Notes: generated by a model from the letters alone, not told the origin. Shown: positions 18,759 through 28,945, counted from the stretch's first letter. The stretch is DNA of 64,000 nt from Marinobacter salexigens (GCF_002806945.1 NZ_NIHC01000001.1:992001-1056000), one strand, 5' to 3'. Numbers and translations are program-made.

Positions 18759-20417
18759 TTATACTCGCTTGTTGCGAACCAACTCTTGCACAAGAGCCGC
18801 AGCGACACTCGAAACTTCCTCTGTGCTATCAGCTGCTATGGAAACGTTGGCTATGTCGGTGCCCAGATCAACGGCAATTGCTACAAGCCCGTAAGCGGTT
18901 AGCAGCTGGGCAGTGCGGCGGCGGTCGTCGGCATCTCCGGCATTATCTTCGCTCAAAATCACCGAGGTTTTGCCCTGATCGAACAATGCGCGCTCAACAG
19001 CCAGTGCTAGGGCATGAGCCTGCTTACCGGAGCAGCCGATAATCATCGGCTTCTGTGCCAGTCTGCGCTCACGTTCCTCAGGGCTTACCGGCTCCAGAGT
19101 GCCTGCAGTATCTGCCAAGCCATCAATCATCCCAGCGCCAACGGTTACGTTGGTGAGCCTGTCGATCACAATGAAACTGCCCGTGGCGTGGTTACGCTGA
19201 TAGGCATCAAAGGCGATGGGCTGGCTCAGGGTGAGGTCGCACAGGCCGATTTCATTGACCTGCAGCGAACTGAGGGTGGGGTGTTGCTCCAATGTGTTCA
19301 CATCGGTCTGATAATGAATCTTTCGAACCGTGCCCGATGTGAAGGTAGGACCCAGTTTGATGTCGTACAGGCGGCCGGTATGCAAAGGCGCATCTGCCAT
19401 CCACACGATATTAGCCTTGAAGCGGTTACCCACTTCCGGCTCGTCTTCCGGTTTCACCAGCATGTCGCCACGGCTGATATCAATCTCGTCTTCCAGCGTC
19501 AGTGTGACCGCCTGATCAATATAGGCTTCATTCAGGTTACCATCGAAAGTCACGACTTCCTTGATGGTGCTGGTGCGCCTTGAGGGTAGGGCCATAACCT
19601 TGTCGCCTGGGCGGATTACGCCAGAGGCGATGGTGCCGCAGAAGCCACGGAAGTTCAGGTTGGGGCGGGTAACGTACTGCACGGGAAACCGGAAGTGCTC
19701 CAGGTTCTTGTCGCGGTTTACTTCCACTGTTTCCAGAATGTCCATCAGTGCCTGACCGTTAAACCAGGGCGTGTTCTCGCTGCGGCTGACTACGTTATCG
19801 CCTTCCAAAGCCGAGATCGGTACAAAACGTATATCTTTCAGCCCCAGCTGTGCCGCGAAGGCCAGATACTCTTCGCGGATTTCGTTGAAGCGATCTTCAC
19901 TGAAATCCACCAGATCCATCTTGTTCACGGCTACGACGATGTGCCGAATACCAAGCAACGAAGCAATAAAAGAATGCCTGCGAGTCTGGGTCAGCACGCC
20001 ACGGCGAGCGTCAATCATCAGAATGGCCACCTGGGCCGTAGACGCACCCGTGGCCATGTTCCGGGTGTATTGCTCGTGCCCCGGGGTGTCGGCAATGATA
20101 AATTTGCGCTTGTCGGTAGAGAAATAGCGATAGGCAACGTCAATAGTAATGCCTTGTTCACGCTCGGCCTGCAGGCCATCAACCAGCAACGCAAGATCCA
20201 GTTTTTCGCCGGTGGTGCCCATTTTGGCGCTGTCGGTTTTCAGGCTGGCCATGTGATCTTCATATATCATTTTTGTGTCGTGTAACAGGCGGCCTATAAG
20301 AGTGCTCTTGCCGTCATCGACACTGCCACAGGTAAGCAGGCGCAGCAGTTCCTTGTTCTCGTGTTGTTTCAGGTAAGCCTGGATGTCGTCGGCGATTAGA
20401 TCAGATTGATGTGACAT
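18759..20417 (-). CDS. cysN: Sulfate adenylyltransferase subunit 1 with degenerate APS-kinase-like tail
   Basis: 552 residues from [11 protein letters not shown], starting one base after the cysD stop (TGATATG). GTPase subunit of ATP sulfurylase, making adenosine 5'-phosphosulfate from ATP and sulfate. The P-loop GSVDDGKST is at 31-39, with [12 protein letters not shown] and NKMDLV as the other GTPase motifs. Escherichia coli CysN ends at about 475 residues. Here residues about 457-552 resemble a shrunken Cys[11 protein letters not shown] stands where the kinase P-loop GLSGAGKST would be, followed by [10 protein letters not shown] and [12 protein letters not shown]. The Lys and Ser/Thr of the P-loop are gone and the domain is half size, so kinase activity is unlikely. 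Confidence 0.9.
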   Translation of the reverse strand: MSHQSDLIADDIQAYLKQHENKELLRLLTCGSVDDGKSTLIGRLLHDTKMIYEDHMASLKTDSAKMGTTGEKLDLALLVDGLQAEREQGITIDVAYRYFSTDKRKFIIADTPGHEQYTRNMATGASTAQVAILMIDARRGVLTQTRRHSFIASLLGIRHIVVAVNKMDLVDFSEDRFNEIREEYLAFAAQLGLKDIRFVPISALEGDNVVSRSENTPWFNGQALMDILETVEVNRDKNLEHFRFPVQYVTRPNLNFRGFCGTIASGVIRPGDKVMALPSRRTSTIKEVVTFDGNLNEAYIDQAVTLTLEDEIDISRGDMLVKPEDEPEVGNRFKANIVWMADAPLHTGRLYDIKLGPTFTSGTVRKIHYQTDVNTLEQHPTLSSLQVNEIGLCDLTLSQPIAFDAYQRNHATGSFIVIDRLTNVTVGAGMIDGLADTAGTLEPVSPEERERRLAQKPMIIGCSGKQAHALALAVERALFDQGKTSVILSEDNAGDADDRRRTAQLLTAYGLVAIAVDLGTDIANVSIAADSTEEVSSVAAALVQELVRNKRV

Positions 20418-20418
20418 A

Positions 20419-21327
20419 TCAGAAGTACCCTTCGCGCTTTTTCTGTTCCATGGAACCAGCCGAATCGTGATCAATCACGCGGCCTTGACGTTCTGAACTG
20501 GTGGCCAGGAGCATTTCCTGGATGATTTCGGGCAAAGTGTCTGCCTCGGATTCAATGGCACCAGTCAGCGGGTAGCAGCCCAGGGTACGAAAGCGGATGG
20601 ATTTCATCATCGGCTTTTCGCCTTCTTTCAAAGGCATGCGGTCGTCGTCTACCATAATTAGCGAGCCATCGCGCTCAACAACCGGGCGCATCGCTGAGTA
20701 ATAAAGCGGCACAATCTCGATGTTTTCCAGATAGATGTACTGCCAGATATCCAGCTCAGTCCAGTTGGACAGGGGGAACACGCGAATGCTTTCGCCCTTG
20801 TTCACCTTGCCGTTATAGGTGTTCCAGAGCTCTGGGCGCTGATTTTTTGGATCCCAGCGGTGGTATTCGTCGCGGAAGGAATACACACGCTCCTTTGCAC
20901 GGGATTTTTCCTCATCCCGACGGGCACCACCAAAAGCCGCATCAAACCCGTGCTTGTCCAAAGCCTGCTTTAGCCCTTGGGTTTTCATTACATCGGTATG
21001 TTTGGCGCTGCCGTGGGTAAATGGCCCAATGCCCTGTTCAACACCGTCTTGATTGGTGTGTACGATCAAGTCCAGGCCATACTCTTTAATCTTGCGATCC
21101 CGAAAATCGATCATGTCCCGGAATTTCCAGGTGGTGTCCACATGCATCAGGGGGAAGGGTAGTTTGCCGGGGTAAAAGGCTTTGCGTGCAAGATGCAACA
21201 TTACCGCAGAGTCTTTGCCGATGGAGTAGAGCATCACCGGGTTATCAAACTCGGCAGCCACTTCGCGAATGATGTGGATGCTTTCCGCTTCCAGTTGTTT
21301 CAGATGCGTCAGATTGTATGTGGTCAT
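20419..21327 (-). CDS. cysD: Sulfate adenylyltransferase subunit 2
   Basis: 302 residues. Catalytic PP-loop subunit of ATP sulfurylase; [12 protein letters not shown] (from residue 35) binds ATP pyrophosphate. [17 protein letters not shown] is a conserved family block. Pairs with CysN, encoded immediately downstream. The 186-bp upstream region (to 21513) probably holds the promoter, but I could not identify a CysB site. Confidence 0.96.
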   Translation of the reverse strand: MTTYNLTHLKQLEAESIHIIREVAAEFDNPVMLYSIGKDSAVMLHLARKAFYPGKLPFPLMHVDTTWKFRDMIDFRDRKIKEYGLDLIVHTNQDGVEQGIGPFTHGSAKHTDVMKTQGLKQALDKHGFDAAFGGARRDEEKSRAKERVYSFRDEYHRWDPKNQRPELWNTYNGKVNKGESIRVFPLSNWTELDIWQYIYLENIEIVPLYYSAMRPVVERDGSLIMVDDDRMPLKEGEKPMMKSIRFRTLGCYPLTGAIESEADTLPEIIQEMLLATSSERQGRVIDHDSAGSMEQKKREGYF

Positions 21328-21513
21328 GAGTATCCGTTGCCGCAGCGGGCCTTGAGGGCGTGCAAATTAGAGCGGCAACTATATCAGAGGCGATATGGCT
21401 ATAAGAAGTGCTTGGCTTAGAGTTTTAAGTTATAGAAATATAGCGCTTCAAGGTATCCCGTAGTGATCAGCCACAAGAATTCGATCCAGGGCAGGCCAGA
21501 AGTCTCTCTTCGG

Positions 21514-21924
21514 TCAGGCAGACTTAGTTGTGTCTGCTAATAGTTTTCGCACATATCTATCTATGTAGTCGAACCCGTTCCCCTCAAAATCAGCAAACTG
21601 GATGCCCAACTGAAACTCGTCCCGCGCCATTCTGCGCAGGTGCACAATGTGCCCGTTGGCCGAAATCGTTACGGGTTGAGTTGCAACCACGGGCACAGAA
21701 AAACAGGCTTTGACGTCAATCCAGTTTCCCGGAGAGGGAGCTCTCAGGCGAGGTATGAGCTGGCCGGCGGCTTCCTGATTACAGGAAACCATAACGCCTG
21801 TGCGAGACAGATTGGAGATTTTGCAGGTGAGCTGGCAACCATCGGGCTTTTCAATAACGATGTCGCTGACAACATCCACACGTTGCTGGTTGCGCAGGTT
21901 TGGCTTAACTGTGACTGCTTTCAT
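21514..21924 (-). CDS. PilZ-domain protein
   Basis: 136 residues from MKAVTVKPNLRNQQRVDV; a GTG two codons earlier is an alternative. PilZ proteins bind cyclic di-GMP. The two binding motifs look present: an Arg-rich RNQQR near the N-terminus (RxxxR-like) and NLSRTG (D/N-x-S-x-x-G) followed by the beta-barrel. No output domain, so it would act as a stand-alone adaptor. The target is not evident from neighbours (cysD on one side, divergent rimO on the other). Confidence 0.85.
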   Translation of the reverse strand: MKAVTVKPNLRNQQRVDVVSDIVIEKPDGCQLTCKISNLSRTGVMVSCNQEAAGQLIPRLRAPSPGNWIDVKACFSVPVVATQPVTISANGHIVHLRRMARDEFQLGIQFADFEGNGFDYIDRYVRKLLADTTKSA

Positions 21925-22269
21925 GTGCACTCGTATTGGCCGGTTGTATTGGCGCTGTCAGGGTATGCTCGATTTCAAAGAATGTTTTCAGAGCAACATG
22001 TAGCACTTGAAAAAAAGTGTAGTTGTTTATTTTCTGATCAGCAACTTGAGTGTCGTACATTATGGCAGATCTGTTATGTTTTTCTGAACAAGGGTTCACA
22101 TTTTTGATTAAGGTCAGAATTGTTTGGCTTTTCAGATAGCTCGGCTTTTGCTTCAGAAGGGGTCCTTACTGGTGTAAAATTCCTGGTTCTATCCACTCAC
22201 ATACCATTCGCACGCTTGCGGCAGCCACTCTCTTGCTTCCGTCGAGCGCCAGGAATCCTGAATCGCTTT
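21925..22269. other. Intergenic region between PilZ gene and rimO
   Basis: 345 bp of relatively AT-rich divergent spacer. It contains a small inverted repeat cactt-gaaaaa-aagtg at about 22007-22022. A TAAAAT hexamer near 22179-22184 could be the -10 box of rimO, but no good -35 was found. No gene seen. Confidence 0.4.
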
Positions 22270-23613
22270 ATGACAGAAAAAACCGAAAACACAGTTGCCG
22301 GGAACGGCAAAGTTGGCTTCATCAGCCTTGGCTGCCCCAAGGCCCTGGTGGATTCCGAGCGCATACTCACACAGTTGCGGCTGGATGGCTACGACGTGGT
22401 GCCCACCTACAACGACGCAGATATTGTTGTGGTGAACACCTGTGGTTTTATTGATGCGGCCAAACAGGAGTCTCTGGACGCTATTGGCGAGGCCATCAAC
22501 GAAAATGGCAAAGTGATTGTCACCGGCTGTATGGGCGTGGAAGCGGAGAAGATTCGTGAGACCCATCCCGGCGTACTGGCGGTTTCAGGCCCGCATGCCT
22601 ATGAGGAAGTGGTGGGTGCGGTGCATCAGTATGTTCCACCGGCCCGTGCCCATGACCCGTTCACTGATCTGGTCCCGCCTCAAGGCATCAAGCTGACACC
22701 GCGGCACTACGCCTACCTCAAGATTTCCGAAGGCTGCAATCATCGCTGCACCTTCTGCATCATTCCGTCCATGCGAGGCGACCTGGTGAGCCGGCCCATT
22801 GGCGATGTCATGGACGAAGCTCAGCGCTTGGTCGATGCAGGTGTTAAGGAATTGCTGGTAATCTCCCAAGACACCTCGGCCTATGGTGTCGACACCAAGT
22901 ACCGTACCGGGTTCTGGCAGGGGCGTCCTCTGAAAACCAAAATGCAGTCATTGTGCGAGGCTTTGGGCGAGCTGGGCGTGTGGGTGCGCCTGCATTACGT
23001 GTACCCGTACCCGCACGTAGACGACATCATTCCGCTGATGGCCGAAGGCAAGATCCTGCCGTATCTGGATATTCCCTTCCAGCACGCCAGTCCGAAAGTG
23101 CTGAAAGCCATGAAGCGCCCGGCTCATGACAGCAAAACCCTGGACCGTATCCGTAAATGGCGGGAAATCTGCCCGGAACTCACCATCCGCTCCACCTTTA
23201 TTGTGGGCTTTCCGGGTGAAACCGAAGAAGATTTCCAGTACTTGCTGGATTGGCTGGATGAGGCACAACTGGATCGCGTGGGTGCCTTTACCTACAGCGC
23301 CGTTGAGGGTGCCAAGGCCAATGAGATTGAAGGGGCGGTACCTGAAGAGGTGAAGGAAGAACGTCTGGCCCGCTTCATGACGAAACAGGCGGAGATTTCA
23401 GCGGCCCGTTTGCAGGCGAAGATCGGCACCACCATTGATGTGCTGATTGATGAAGTGGATGAGGAGGGCGCGATTGGCCGTTCCAAAGCAGATGCACCGG
23501 AGATTGATGGGATGGTGTACTTGAACGACGTTACCGATCTGCAGCCCGGACAGATCGTGAAGGTGCTCGTTGAACATGCCGACGAGCATGATCTGTGGGC
23601 AGTATTGGCGTGA
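22270..23613 (+). CDS. rimO: Ribosomal protein S12 methylthiotransferase
   Basis: 447 residues from [21 protein letters not shown]. Radical SAM enzyme that methylthiolates the conserved Asp of ribosomal protein S12. N-terminal cluster Cys22, Cys58 and Cys87; radical [11 protein letters not shown] gives Cys156, Cys160 and Cys163. The C-terminal TRAM domain runs to the end. A 50-codon in-frame extension is rejected as it lacks family similarity. It is a paralogue of miaB, also in this window. Confidence 0.96.
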   Translation: MTEKTENTVAGNGKVGFISLGCPKALVDSERILTQLRLDGYDVVPTYNDADIVVVNTCGFIDAAKQESLDAIGEAINENGKVIVTGCMGVEAEKIRETHPGVLAVSGPHAYEEVVGAVHQYVPPARAHDPFTDLVPPQGIKLTPRHYAYLKISEGCNHRCTFCIIPSMRGDLVSRPIGDVMDEAQRLVDAGVKELLVISQDTSAYGVDTKYRTGFWQGRPLKTKMQSLCEALGELGVWVRLHYVYPYPHVDDIIPLMAEGKILPYLDIPFQHASPKVLKAMKRPAHDSKTLDRIRKWREICPELTIRSTFIVGFPGETEEDFQYLLDWLDEAQLDRVGAFTYSAVEGAKANEIEGAVPEEVKEERLARFMTKQAEISAARLQAKIGTTIDVLIDEVDEEGAIGRSKADAPEIDGMVYLNDVTDLQPGQIVKVLVEHADEHDLWAVLA

Positions 23614-23625
23614 GCTGAATGTAAC

Positions 23626-23656
23626 AAAAAGGCCCCGACATGTTTGGGGCCTTTTT
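23626..23656 (+). terminator. Bidirectional terminator between rimO and carbonic anhydrase
   Basis: aaaaaggcccc and ggggccttttt form a perfect 11-bp inverted repeat with a 9-base loop. It serves convergent rimO (+) and the carbonic anhydrase gene (-). Confidence 0.92.
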
Positions 23657-23671
23657 GATTGTCGTTAAGGA

Positions 23672-24334
23672 CTAATCGCTGATTTTGGCGATGTAATCGG
23701 CGTAATATTGGTCGAAGCTCTTGAACTCCACGCTGTCGCGACCACAGCAGCGAATACTCCCTGACTTGATGTCGTACACCCAGCCATGTACTTCAATTTT
23801 ACCTGTAGCCAGTTTTGCAGCCACCACCGGGTGCGTGCGCAGGTGCTGTACCTGTTGCTGAACGTTTTCCTCAATGGCTTCGTTCAGGTGCTTGCTGTCC
23901 AGACACGCTTCTGTGGAAATATTGTGACGTTCACGGACGATTTCCATGGCTGAGCGACAATGCCCCAGCCATTCCTTTACGTGCGGCAAGCCTTTCAGTG
24001 CGGGGATGTCCAGGGCACCTTTAATGGCGCCACAATCGGTATGGCCGCAGACAATGATGTGGCGGACACCCAGAACCGCAACAGCGTATTCGATGGAAGC
24101 TGTCATGCTTCCGGTTTCATTACTGTGCGGGGGGATGACGTTACCGGCATTCCGACAAATGAATAGATCGCCGGGGTGGGAACCCGTGAGCATATTCGGG
24201 TCGATGCGGGAATCCGAACAGGTAACAAACAGTACGTCCGGGTTCTGGCTGTTGGCCAGAGCACCAAACAGGTCTTTGTGCTCCGGGTAAACGTTTTCGT
24301 GGAAGTTCAGTACACCGCGAACAATGTGATCCAT
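23672..24334 (-). CDS. can: Beta-class carbonic anhydrase
   Basis: 220 residues. Interconverts CO2 and bicarbonate. Zinc ligands Cys39, His98 and Cys101 and the Asp41-Arg43 dyad (CSDSRIDP; GHTDCGAIKG) are in place. The ATG is 18 bp after the pycB stop with aaggag before it, and no terminator intervenes, so it probably shares the pycA-pycB transcript. It would then supply the bicarbonate used by the carboxylase. That link is inference from spacing and chemistry. Confidence 0.93.
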   Translation of the reverse strand: MDHIVRGVLNFHENVYPEHKDLFGALANSQNPDVLFVTCSDSRIDPNMLTGSHPGDLFICRNAGNVIPPHSNETGSMTASIEYAVAVLGVRHIIVCGHTDCGAIKGALDIPALKGLPHVKEWLGHCRSAMEIVRERHNISTEACLDSKHLNEAIEENVQQQVQHLRTHPVVAAKLATGKIEVHGWVYDIKSGSIRCCGRDSVEFKSFDQYYADYIAKISD

Positions 24335-24352
24335 GTTGTCTCCTTCTGCCGA

Positions 24353-26161
24353 TCAGGCAATTTCAATTAATACTTCACCCGGAGTAACCCGGTCGCCCTT
24401 GGTGACGTGAACCGCCTGAACGGTGCCATCAACACTGGAGTGAATTTCAGTTTCCATTTTCATGGCTTCGGTAATCAGAACTGCCTGGCCGGAGGTGACA
24501 GAATCCCCTTCTTTCACCATTACGTCCACTACGTTTCCCGGCATGGCGGTACTCACGTGGCCGGGATCTGTTGCGCGCTTGCGACCCTTGCCGCCCGCTT
24601 CTGCCACGTATTCGTTCAGAGGTTCAAACACCACTTCCTCGGGCATGCCATCCAGCGACAGGTACAGCTTTCGTTTACCTGGCCCGGTGGTGCCAACGCC
24701 GGTTACGGCGACCTCGTAGGTTTCGCCATGCAGATCAATGCGGAACTCAGTGGCAACGCCTGCACCCAGCCTGTTTTGCCCGGTTTGCTCTGCCGGCAGT
24801 AATTCTTCCGGTTCAAGGGAGCCATCTTTGCGCTGTTGCAAAAACTCCCGGCCCAGATCCGGGAACATGGCGTATGTGAGCACATCTTCTTCGCAGCTGG
24901 CCAGACTACCAATGTCTTCTCGCAATTGGTTCAGTTCCGGATCGAGCAAGTCGGCAGGGCGGCCATCGTTCACGGCTTCGTTGCCGATGGCCTTTTTGCG
25001 AATCTCGGTATTTACTTCAGTGGGAGGGTGGCCATAGCCGCCCTGCAAGTAGCGTTTTACTTCGTTGGTGATGGTTTTATAGCGTTGCCCCGCCAGAACG
25101 TTATAAACCGCCTGAGTGCCAACAATTTGCGATGTGGGAGTTACCAGTGGCGGGTAACCAAGATCCTGCCGTACTCTCGGGATTTCATCGAATACCTCGT
25201 TGATTTTGTCGAGAGCATTCTGCTCCTTCAGTTGGTTGGCCAGGTTCGACATCATGCCGCCCGGCACCTGGTTGATTTGCACCGAGACATCTTCCCGGGT
25301 GAACTCGCTTTCGAATTGGTGATACTTCTTGCGGACTTCGTGAAAGTAATCGGCAATTTCCCCAAGTCGCTCCAGATTCAGGCCAGTGTCGTACTCTGTG
25401 CCTTTCAAAGCGGCGACTTGGGATTCTGTGGCAGGGTGGCTGGTGCCGTTGGCGAATGCCGAAATGGCGGTGTCAATCCGGTCGGCACCGGCTTCGATTG
25501 CTTTGAGCTGGCACATCGGGGCAAGCCCGGCGGTTGAGTGGCTGTGCACCACCAATGGCAGGTCTACTGCCGACTTGATCGCCTGAACCAGCTCAAACGT
25601 CGCGTAGGGGGTGAGCAACCCGGCCATATCCTTGATGGCGATTGAATCGGCGCCCATGGCTTTGAGTTCTTTCGCCTGTTTCACGAACAGCGCAGGCGTG
25701 TGCACCGGGCTGGTGGTGTAACAGATGGTCCCTTGGGCGTGCTTGCCGGCTTTCTTCACCGCTTTCATGGCGGTTTCCAGGTTGCGAAGATCGTTCAACG
25801 CATCAAACACCCGGAACACGTCAATGCCATTGTCTGCCGCTTTCTGCACAAAAGCCTCAACCACGTCATCGGCATAATGCCGGTATCCCAAAAGATTCTG
25901 GCCTCGCAGCAGCATTTGCAGGCGGGTGTTCGGTAAAGCCTTGCGCAGTTGTCGCAGGCGCTCCCATGGGTCTTCCTTCAGGAAACGCACGCAAGCATCA
26001 AAGGTGGCGCCGCCCCAGACTTCCAGAGACCAATAGCCAACTTGATCCAGCTTGTCGCAGATTGGCAGCATGTCTTCTGTGCGCATGCGGGTAGCGATAA
26101 GGGATTGGTGCGCATCACGAAGGATCAGGTCAGTCACTTCAATCTTTTTTGCGTTGCTCAT
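24353..26161 (-). CDS. pycB: Pyruvate carboxylase subunit B (carboxyltransferase plus biotin carrier)
   Basis: 602 residues. The N-terminal carboxyltransferase domain (LILRDAHQSLIATRM, DACVRFLKEDPWERLR) moves CO2 from biotin to pyruvate, giving oxaloacetate. A linker leads to a C-terminal biotinyl domain with the biotinylated Lys568 in EAMKMET. The layout also fits the alpha subunit of oxaloacetate decarboxylase. Pairing with a biotin carboxylase and a divergent LysR gene, and absence of membrane subunits, favour the two-subunit pyruvate carboxylase known in Pseudomonas. Confidence 0.9.
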   Translation of the reverse strand: MSNAKKIEVTDLILRDAHQSLIATRMRTEDMLPICDKLDQVGYWSLEVWGGATFDACVRFLKEDPWERLRQLRKALPNTRLQMLLRGQNLLGYRHYADDVVEAFVQKAADNGIDVFRVFDALNDLRNLETAMKAVKKAGKHAQGTICYTTSPVHTPALFVKQAKELKAMGADSIAIKDMAGLLTPYATFELVQAIKSAVDLPLVVHSHSTAGLAPMCQLKAIEAGADRIDTAISAFANGTSHPATESQVAALKGTEYDTGLNLERLGEIADYFHEVRKKYHQFESEFTREDVSVQINQVPGGMMSNLANQLKEQNALDKINEVFDEIPRVRQDLGYPPLVTPTSQIVGTQAVYNVLAGQRYKTITNEVKRYLQGGYGHPPTEVNTEIRKKAIGNEAVNDGRPADLLDPELNQLREDIGSLASCEEDVLTYAMFPDLGREFLQQRKDGSLEPEELLPAEQTGQNRLGAGVATEFRIDLHGETYEVAVTGVGTTGPGKRKLYLSLDGMPEEVVFEPLNEYVAEAGGKGRKRATDPGHVSTAMPGNVVDVMVKEGDSVTSGQAVLITEAMKMETEIHSSVDGTVQAVHVTKGDRVTPGEVLIEIA

Positions 26162-26178
26162 CTTCGGTCTCCTGTGGA

Positions 26179-27594
26179 TTACCAGCCAGCATGGGCTGCG
26201 ATGGTGGCGGCAATCGCCAATGCCACGGCACTGGGGTGGCGTTTCTTGGAGTAGTTCAACAATTCCGGATGGCTGGGTACGAAGCTGGTATCGAACTGGC
26301 CATTACGGAAATCCGGGTGGTCCAGAATCTGCTGGTAATAATTGGCAGTGGTTTTGATGCCATGCAGGCGCATGTCGTCGAGTGCGCGCTTGCCCCGTGC
26401 GATAACCTCGTCCCAGGTCAGTGCCCACACAACCAGCTTCAGGCACATGGAGTCGTAGTAAGGCGGAATTTCGTAGCCGGTATAAATGGCCGTATCCACC
26501 CGCACACCCGGGCCACCAGGCGCGTAGTAGTGGGTGATACGGCCAAAGCTGGGCAGAAAGTCGTTCTTCGGGTCCTCGGCGTTAATGCGAAACTGCAGCG
26601 CATAGCCCCGAAACTGAATGTCTTCCTGTCGATAACTCAGAGGTAAACCTGCGGCAATGCGCAGTTGCTCTCGCACAATGTCCACGCCGGTAATGGCTTC
26701 TGTAATCGTGTGCTCCACTTGCACCCGGGTGTTCATCTCCATGAAGTAGACTTCGTTACCCGTGAGCAGGAACTCCACCGTGCCCGCGTTTTCGTAGCTC
26801 ACAGCTTTCGCGGCACGCACTGCGAGATCACCGATGTAGTGGCGCTGTTCCGGTGTCAACTGCGGGCTCGGAGCAATCTCGATCAGTTTCTGATTGCGAC
26901 GTTGTATGGAGCAATCCCGCTCAAACAGGTGAATCGCACCGCCCTGGCGGTCTGCCAGTACCTGCACTTCAATGTGGCGCGGATTCACAATGCACTTTTC
27001 CATGAACACTTCGGCCGAGCCAAACGCCTTGGTGGCCTCTGAAATCACGCGTGGATACTGTGTTCCCAGCTCTTGCGGTGAATCGCACCGACGGATACCG
27101 CGGCCACCACCGCCGGAAGTGGCTTTCAACATCACCGGGTAGCCGATGTCGTTGGCCAGTTCCAGAGCTTCTTCAAGGCTGCCCAGATTGCCTTTCGAGC
27201 CCGGAGTAATGGGAATGCCGGCCGCCCGCATGCTATCGCGAGCCTGGGTTTTGTCGCCCATGCCGTGGATGACACTGGATTTCGGACCGATAAACGCCAC
27301 ACTTTTTTGCTCGCATAGATGGGCAAAGTGAGCGTTTTCTGACAGAAAGCCGTAGCCGGGATGAATAGCATCGCAGCCGGTTTCAACCGCCAGGTTTACG
27401 ATACGTGCCGGGTCCAGATAGCCCGCCAATGGGTCATCGCCAAGAGAATAGGACTCATCGGCTCGCTTCACATGCAGTCCGTACCGATCCGGTTCGGTGT
27501 AAATCGCCACCGACCGAATCCCCATCTCTGCACAGGCCCGAACGATGCGGACGGCTATCTCACCGCGATTGGCGATTAACACTTTCTTCAGCAT
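26179..27594 (-). CDS. pycA: Pyruvate carboxylase subunit A (biotin carboxylase)
   Basis: 471 residues from MLKKVLIANRGEIAVRIVRA, with gaggag upstream. ATP-grasp enzyme that carboxylates biotin using bicarbonate. GGGGRGIRRC is the glycine-rich ATP loop; FMEMNTRVQVEHTITE holds the metal- and bicarbonate-binding residues. The in-frame extension to 27693 is rejected because MLKKVLIANRGEIA is the canonical start. The gap to pycB is 17 bp. Divergent from the LysR-type gene pycR. Confidence 0.92.
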   Translation of the reverse strand: MLKKVLIANRGEIAVRIVRACAEMGIRSVAIYTEPDRYGLHVKRADESYSLGDDPLAGYLDPARIVNLAVETGCDAIHPGYGFLSENAHFAHLCEQKSVAFIGPKSSVIHGMGDKTQARDSMRAAGIPITPGSKGNLGSLEEALELANDIGYPVMLKATSGGGGRGIRRCDSPQELGTQYPRVISEATKAFGSAEVFMEKCIVNPRHIEVQVLADRQGGAIHLFERDCSIQRRNQKLIEIAPSPQLTPEQRHYIGDLAVRAAKAVSYENAGTVEFLLTGNEVYFMEMNTRVQVEHTITEAITGVDIVREQLRIAAGLPLSYRQEDIQFRGYALQFRINAEDPKNDFLPSFGRITHYYAPGGPGVRVDTAIYTGYEIPPYYDSMCLKLVVWALTWDEVIARGKRALDDMRLHGIKTTANYYQQILDHPDFRNGQFDTSFVPSHPELLNYSKKRHPSAVALAIAATIAAHAGW

Positions 27595-27669
27595 GGGAAG
27601 CTCCTCATCGCTTCGTTCCGAATGAAGGTGGGAAAAGAATAACGGGGATGATTGATCAGTAAAAATTGA

Positions 27670-27703
27670 TATAATTTGGGTTAGATATAACAAATAACTT
27701 ATA
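27670..27703. promoter_or_regulatory. pycA/pycR intergenic control region with LysR-type box
   Basis: A perfect tataat hexamer at 27670-27675 could be a + strand -10 box for pycR, though no matching -35 is seen. tataa-N8-ttata at 27686-27703 is an inverted repeat of LysR-box type. An outer pair ataac...gttat extends to 27712. PycR binding here is inference. Confidence 0.4.
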
Positions 27704-27729
27704 GGTAGTTATTTTGAGAGGGGAAGCTT

Positions 27730-28677
27730 ATGCCGCTCAGCATCCAGAAACTGGCGAACAGACTGACCTTTCGACAACTGCAGGTATTCAAAGCTGTCTA
27801 CGACCTGAAAAGTTACAGCAAAGCCGGCAACTTACTAGGCCTGACCCAGCCAGCCGTCAGCAGCCAGGTGCGACATCTGGAACAGGCACTGGGAATGCCC
27901 ATGTTCGAATACGTAGGGCGCAAGCTTTACTGCACAGCCGCCGGGGAAGAAATGGCCGCTTGCGTACGCTCCGTGTTTGGGGAACTGGCAGACATGCAAA
28001 ACCGCCTGGCGGCTCTGGAAGGCAGAGTGGCAGGCGATTTGCGATTGGTGGCAGTAAGCACCGCACAATACGTAGTGCCGTATTTGTTGGGCTCATTCCT
28101 AGAGCTGAACCCCCAGGTCAACATCTCCGTAGCCGTAGTAAACCGCGCAACCGCCTTGGAACGCCTGAACGAAAACAGCGACGACCTGATCATCATGGGC
28201 ATGGTGCCCCAGGGCCGGCCGTTAACCTCGCTGCCATTCCTGGACAACGAACTCATCCCCGTAGCCGCAGCCGGCCACCCATTACTTGAGCAGGAAACCG
28301 TCACAGCAGAAGAATTCCTGAACAACAAACTCCTCACCAGAGAACCCGGCTCCGGCAGCCGCTTGGCACTGGAAGTCTACTGTCAGCAACACCAACTGAA
28401 AATCGATCCGATAATGGAATTAGGCTCTAACGATGCGGTTAAACATGCGGTATTGGCGGGATTAGGTGTCGCGGTTGTGCCCAAACTGAGTGTGCTGTCA
28501 GAGCTGGCGCTGGGCACCCTGGCGGCTCTCGAAATCCCTGGTTTCCCACTGCGCAGAAGCTGGTGCGTGGTCTACCCGCAGAGGCGCCACCCAACGCCTG
28601 TTATGAAGGCGTTTGTTGACTACGTTCAGCAGAATATTGCGCAATTTGAGTTGTTGTTTCGGCGGTTGGCTGCATAG
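27730..28677 (+). CDS. pycR: LysR-family regulator of the pyruvate carboxylase genes
   Basis: 315 residues. N-terminal winged helix-turn-helix (LTFRQLQVFKAVYDLKSYSK followed by LTQPAVSSQVRHLE), then a periplasmic-binding-protein-like effector domain. Divergent from pycA across 135 bp, the same arrangement as PA5437/PA5436 in Pseudomonas aeruginosa, where the regulator is named PycR. The effector is unknown. CbbR-like features in the effector domain are possible. Confidence 0.85.
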   Translation: MPLSIQKLANRLTFRQLQVFKAVYDLKSYSKAGNLLGLTQPAVSSQVRHLEQALGMPMFEYVGRKLYCTAAGEEMAACVRSVFGELADMQNRLAALEGRVAGDLRLVAVSTAQYVVPYLLGSFLELNPQVNISVAVVNRATALERLNENSDDLIIMGMVPQGRPLTSLPFLDNELIPVAAAGHPLLEQETVTAEEFLNNKLLTREPGSGSRLALEVYCQQHQLKIDPIMELGSNDAVKHAVLAGLGVAVVPKLSVLSELALGTLAALEIPGFPLRRSWCVVYPQRRHPTPVMKAFVDYVQQNIAQFELLFRRLAA

Positions 28678-28739
28678 CGCTGGCGCGGGCTTTGACTATT
28701 TGTTCGGTTTTTTTGTGCGAGGTTGTATCAGAGTTGGAA

Positions 28740-28929
28740 TGGCGGGATTGGTAGTCCTCCCCAAAAATCTCGGAGGCCAGGGACGGCCGGAGAGAAGCGC
28801 ACATGGGTGAGGCAAGCGTTTATGAAGCGAAGCTTCATGCACAGCCGAACGACAGCAATCTGTGATTGCTGGCCGGACCCGCTTGCGGGTGCTCGTAGCG
28901 GTTTTTGGGGAGGACTACCAATCCCGCCA
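28740..28929. repeat. Three-stem palindromic element 8 (family 1) with about 80 extra bases
   Basis: Perfect 28-bp outer arms (28740-28767 and 28902-28929). The core begins and ends as in element 11, but the loop of the gcacat/atgtgc hairpin is replaced by about 80 bp. The extra DNA holds three perfect small hairpins: atgaagc-gaa-gcttcat (28822-28838), agcaatc-tgt-gattgct (28854-28870) and acccgc-tt-gcgggt (28877-28890). It lies between convergent pycR and gatB. Confidence 0.88.
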
Positions 28930-28945
28930 GTCCCGAAACCCAGCA

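Noticed and set aside
27714..28289. Alternative + strand frame inside pycR
   Set aside because: Arg/Gly/Pro-rich shadow in another frame; the LysR frame has clear helix-turn-helix and effector domains.
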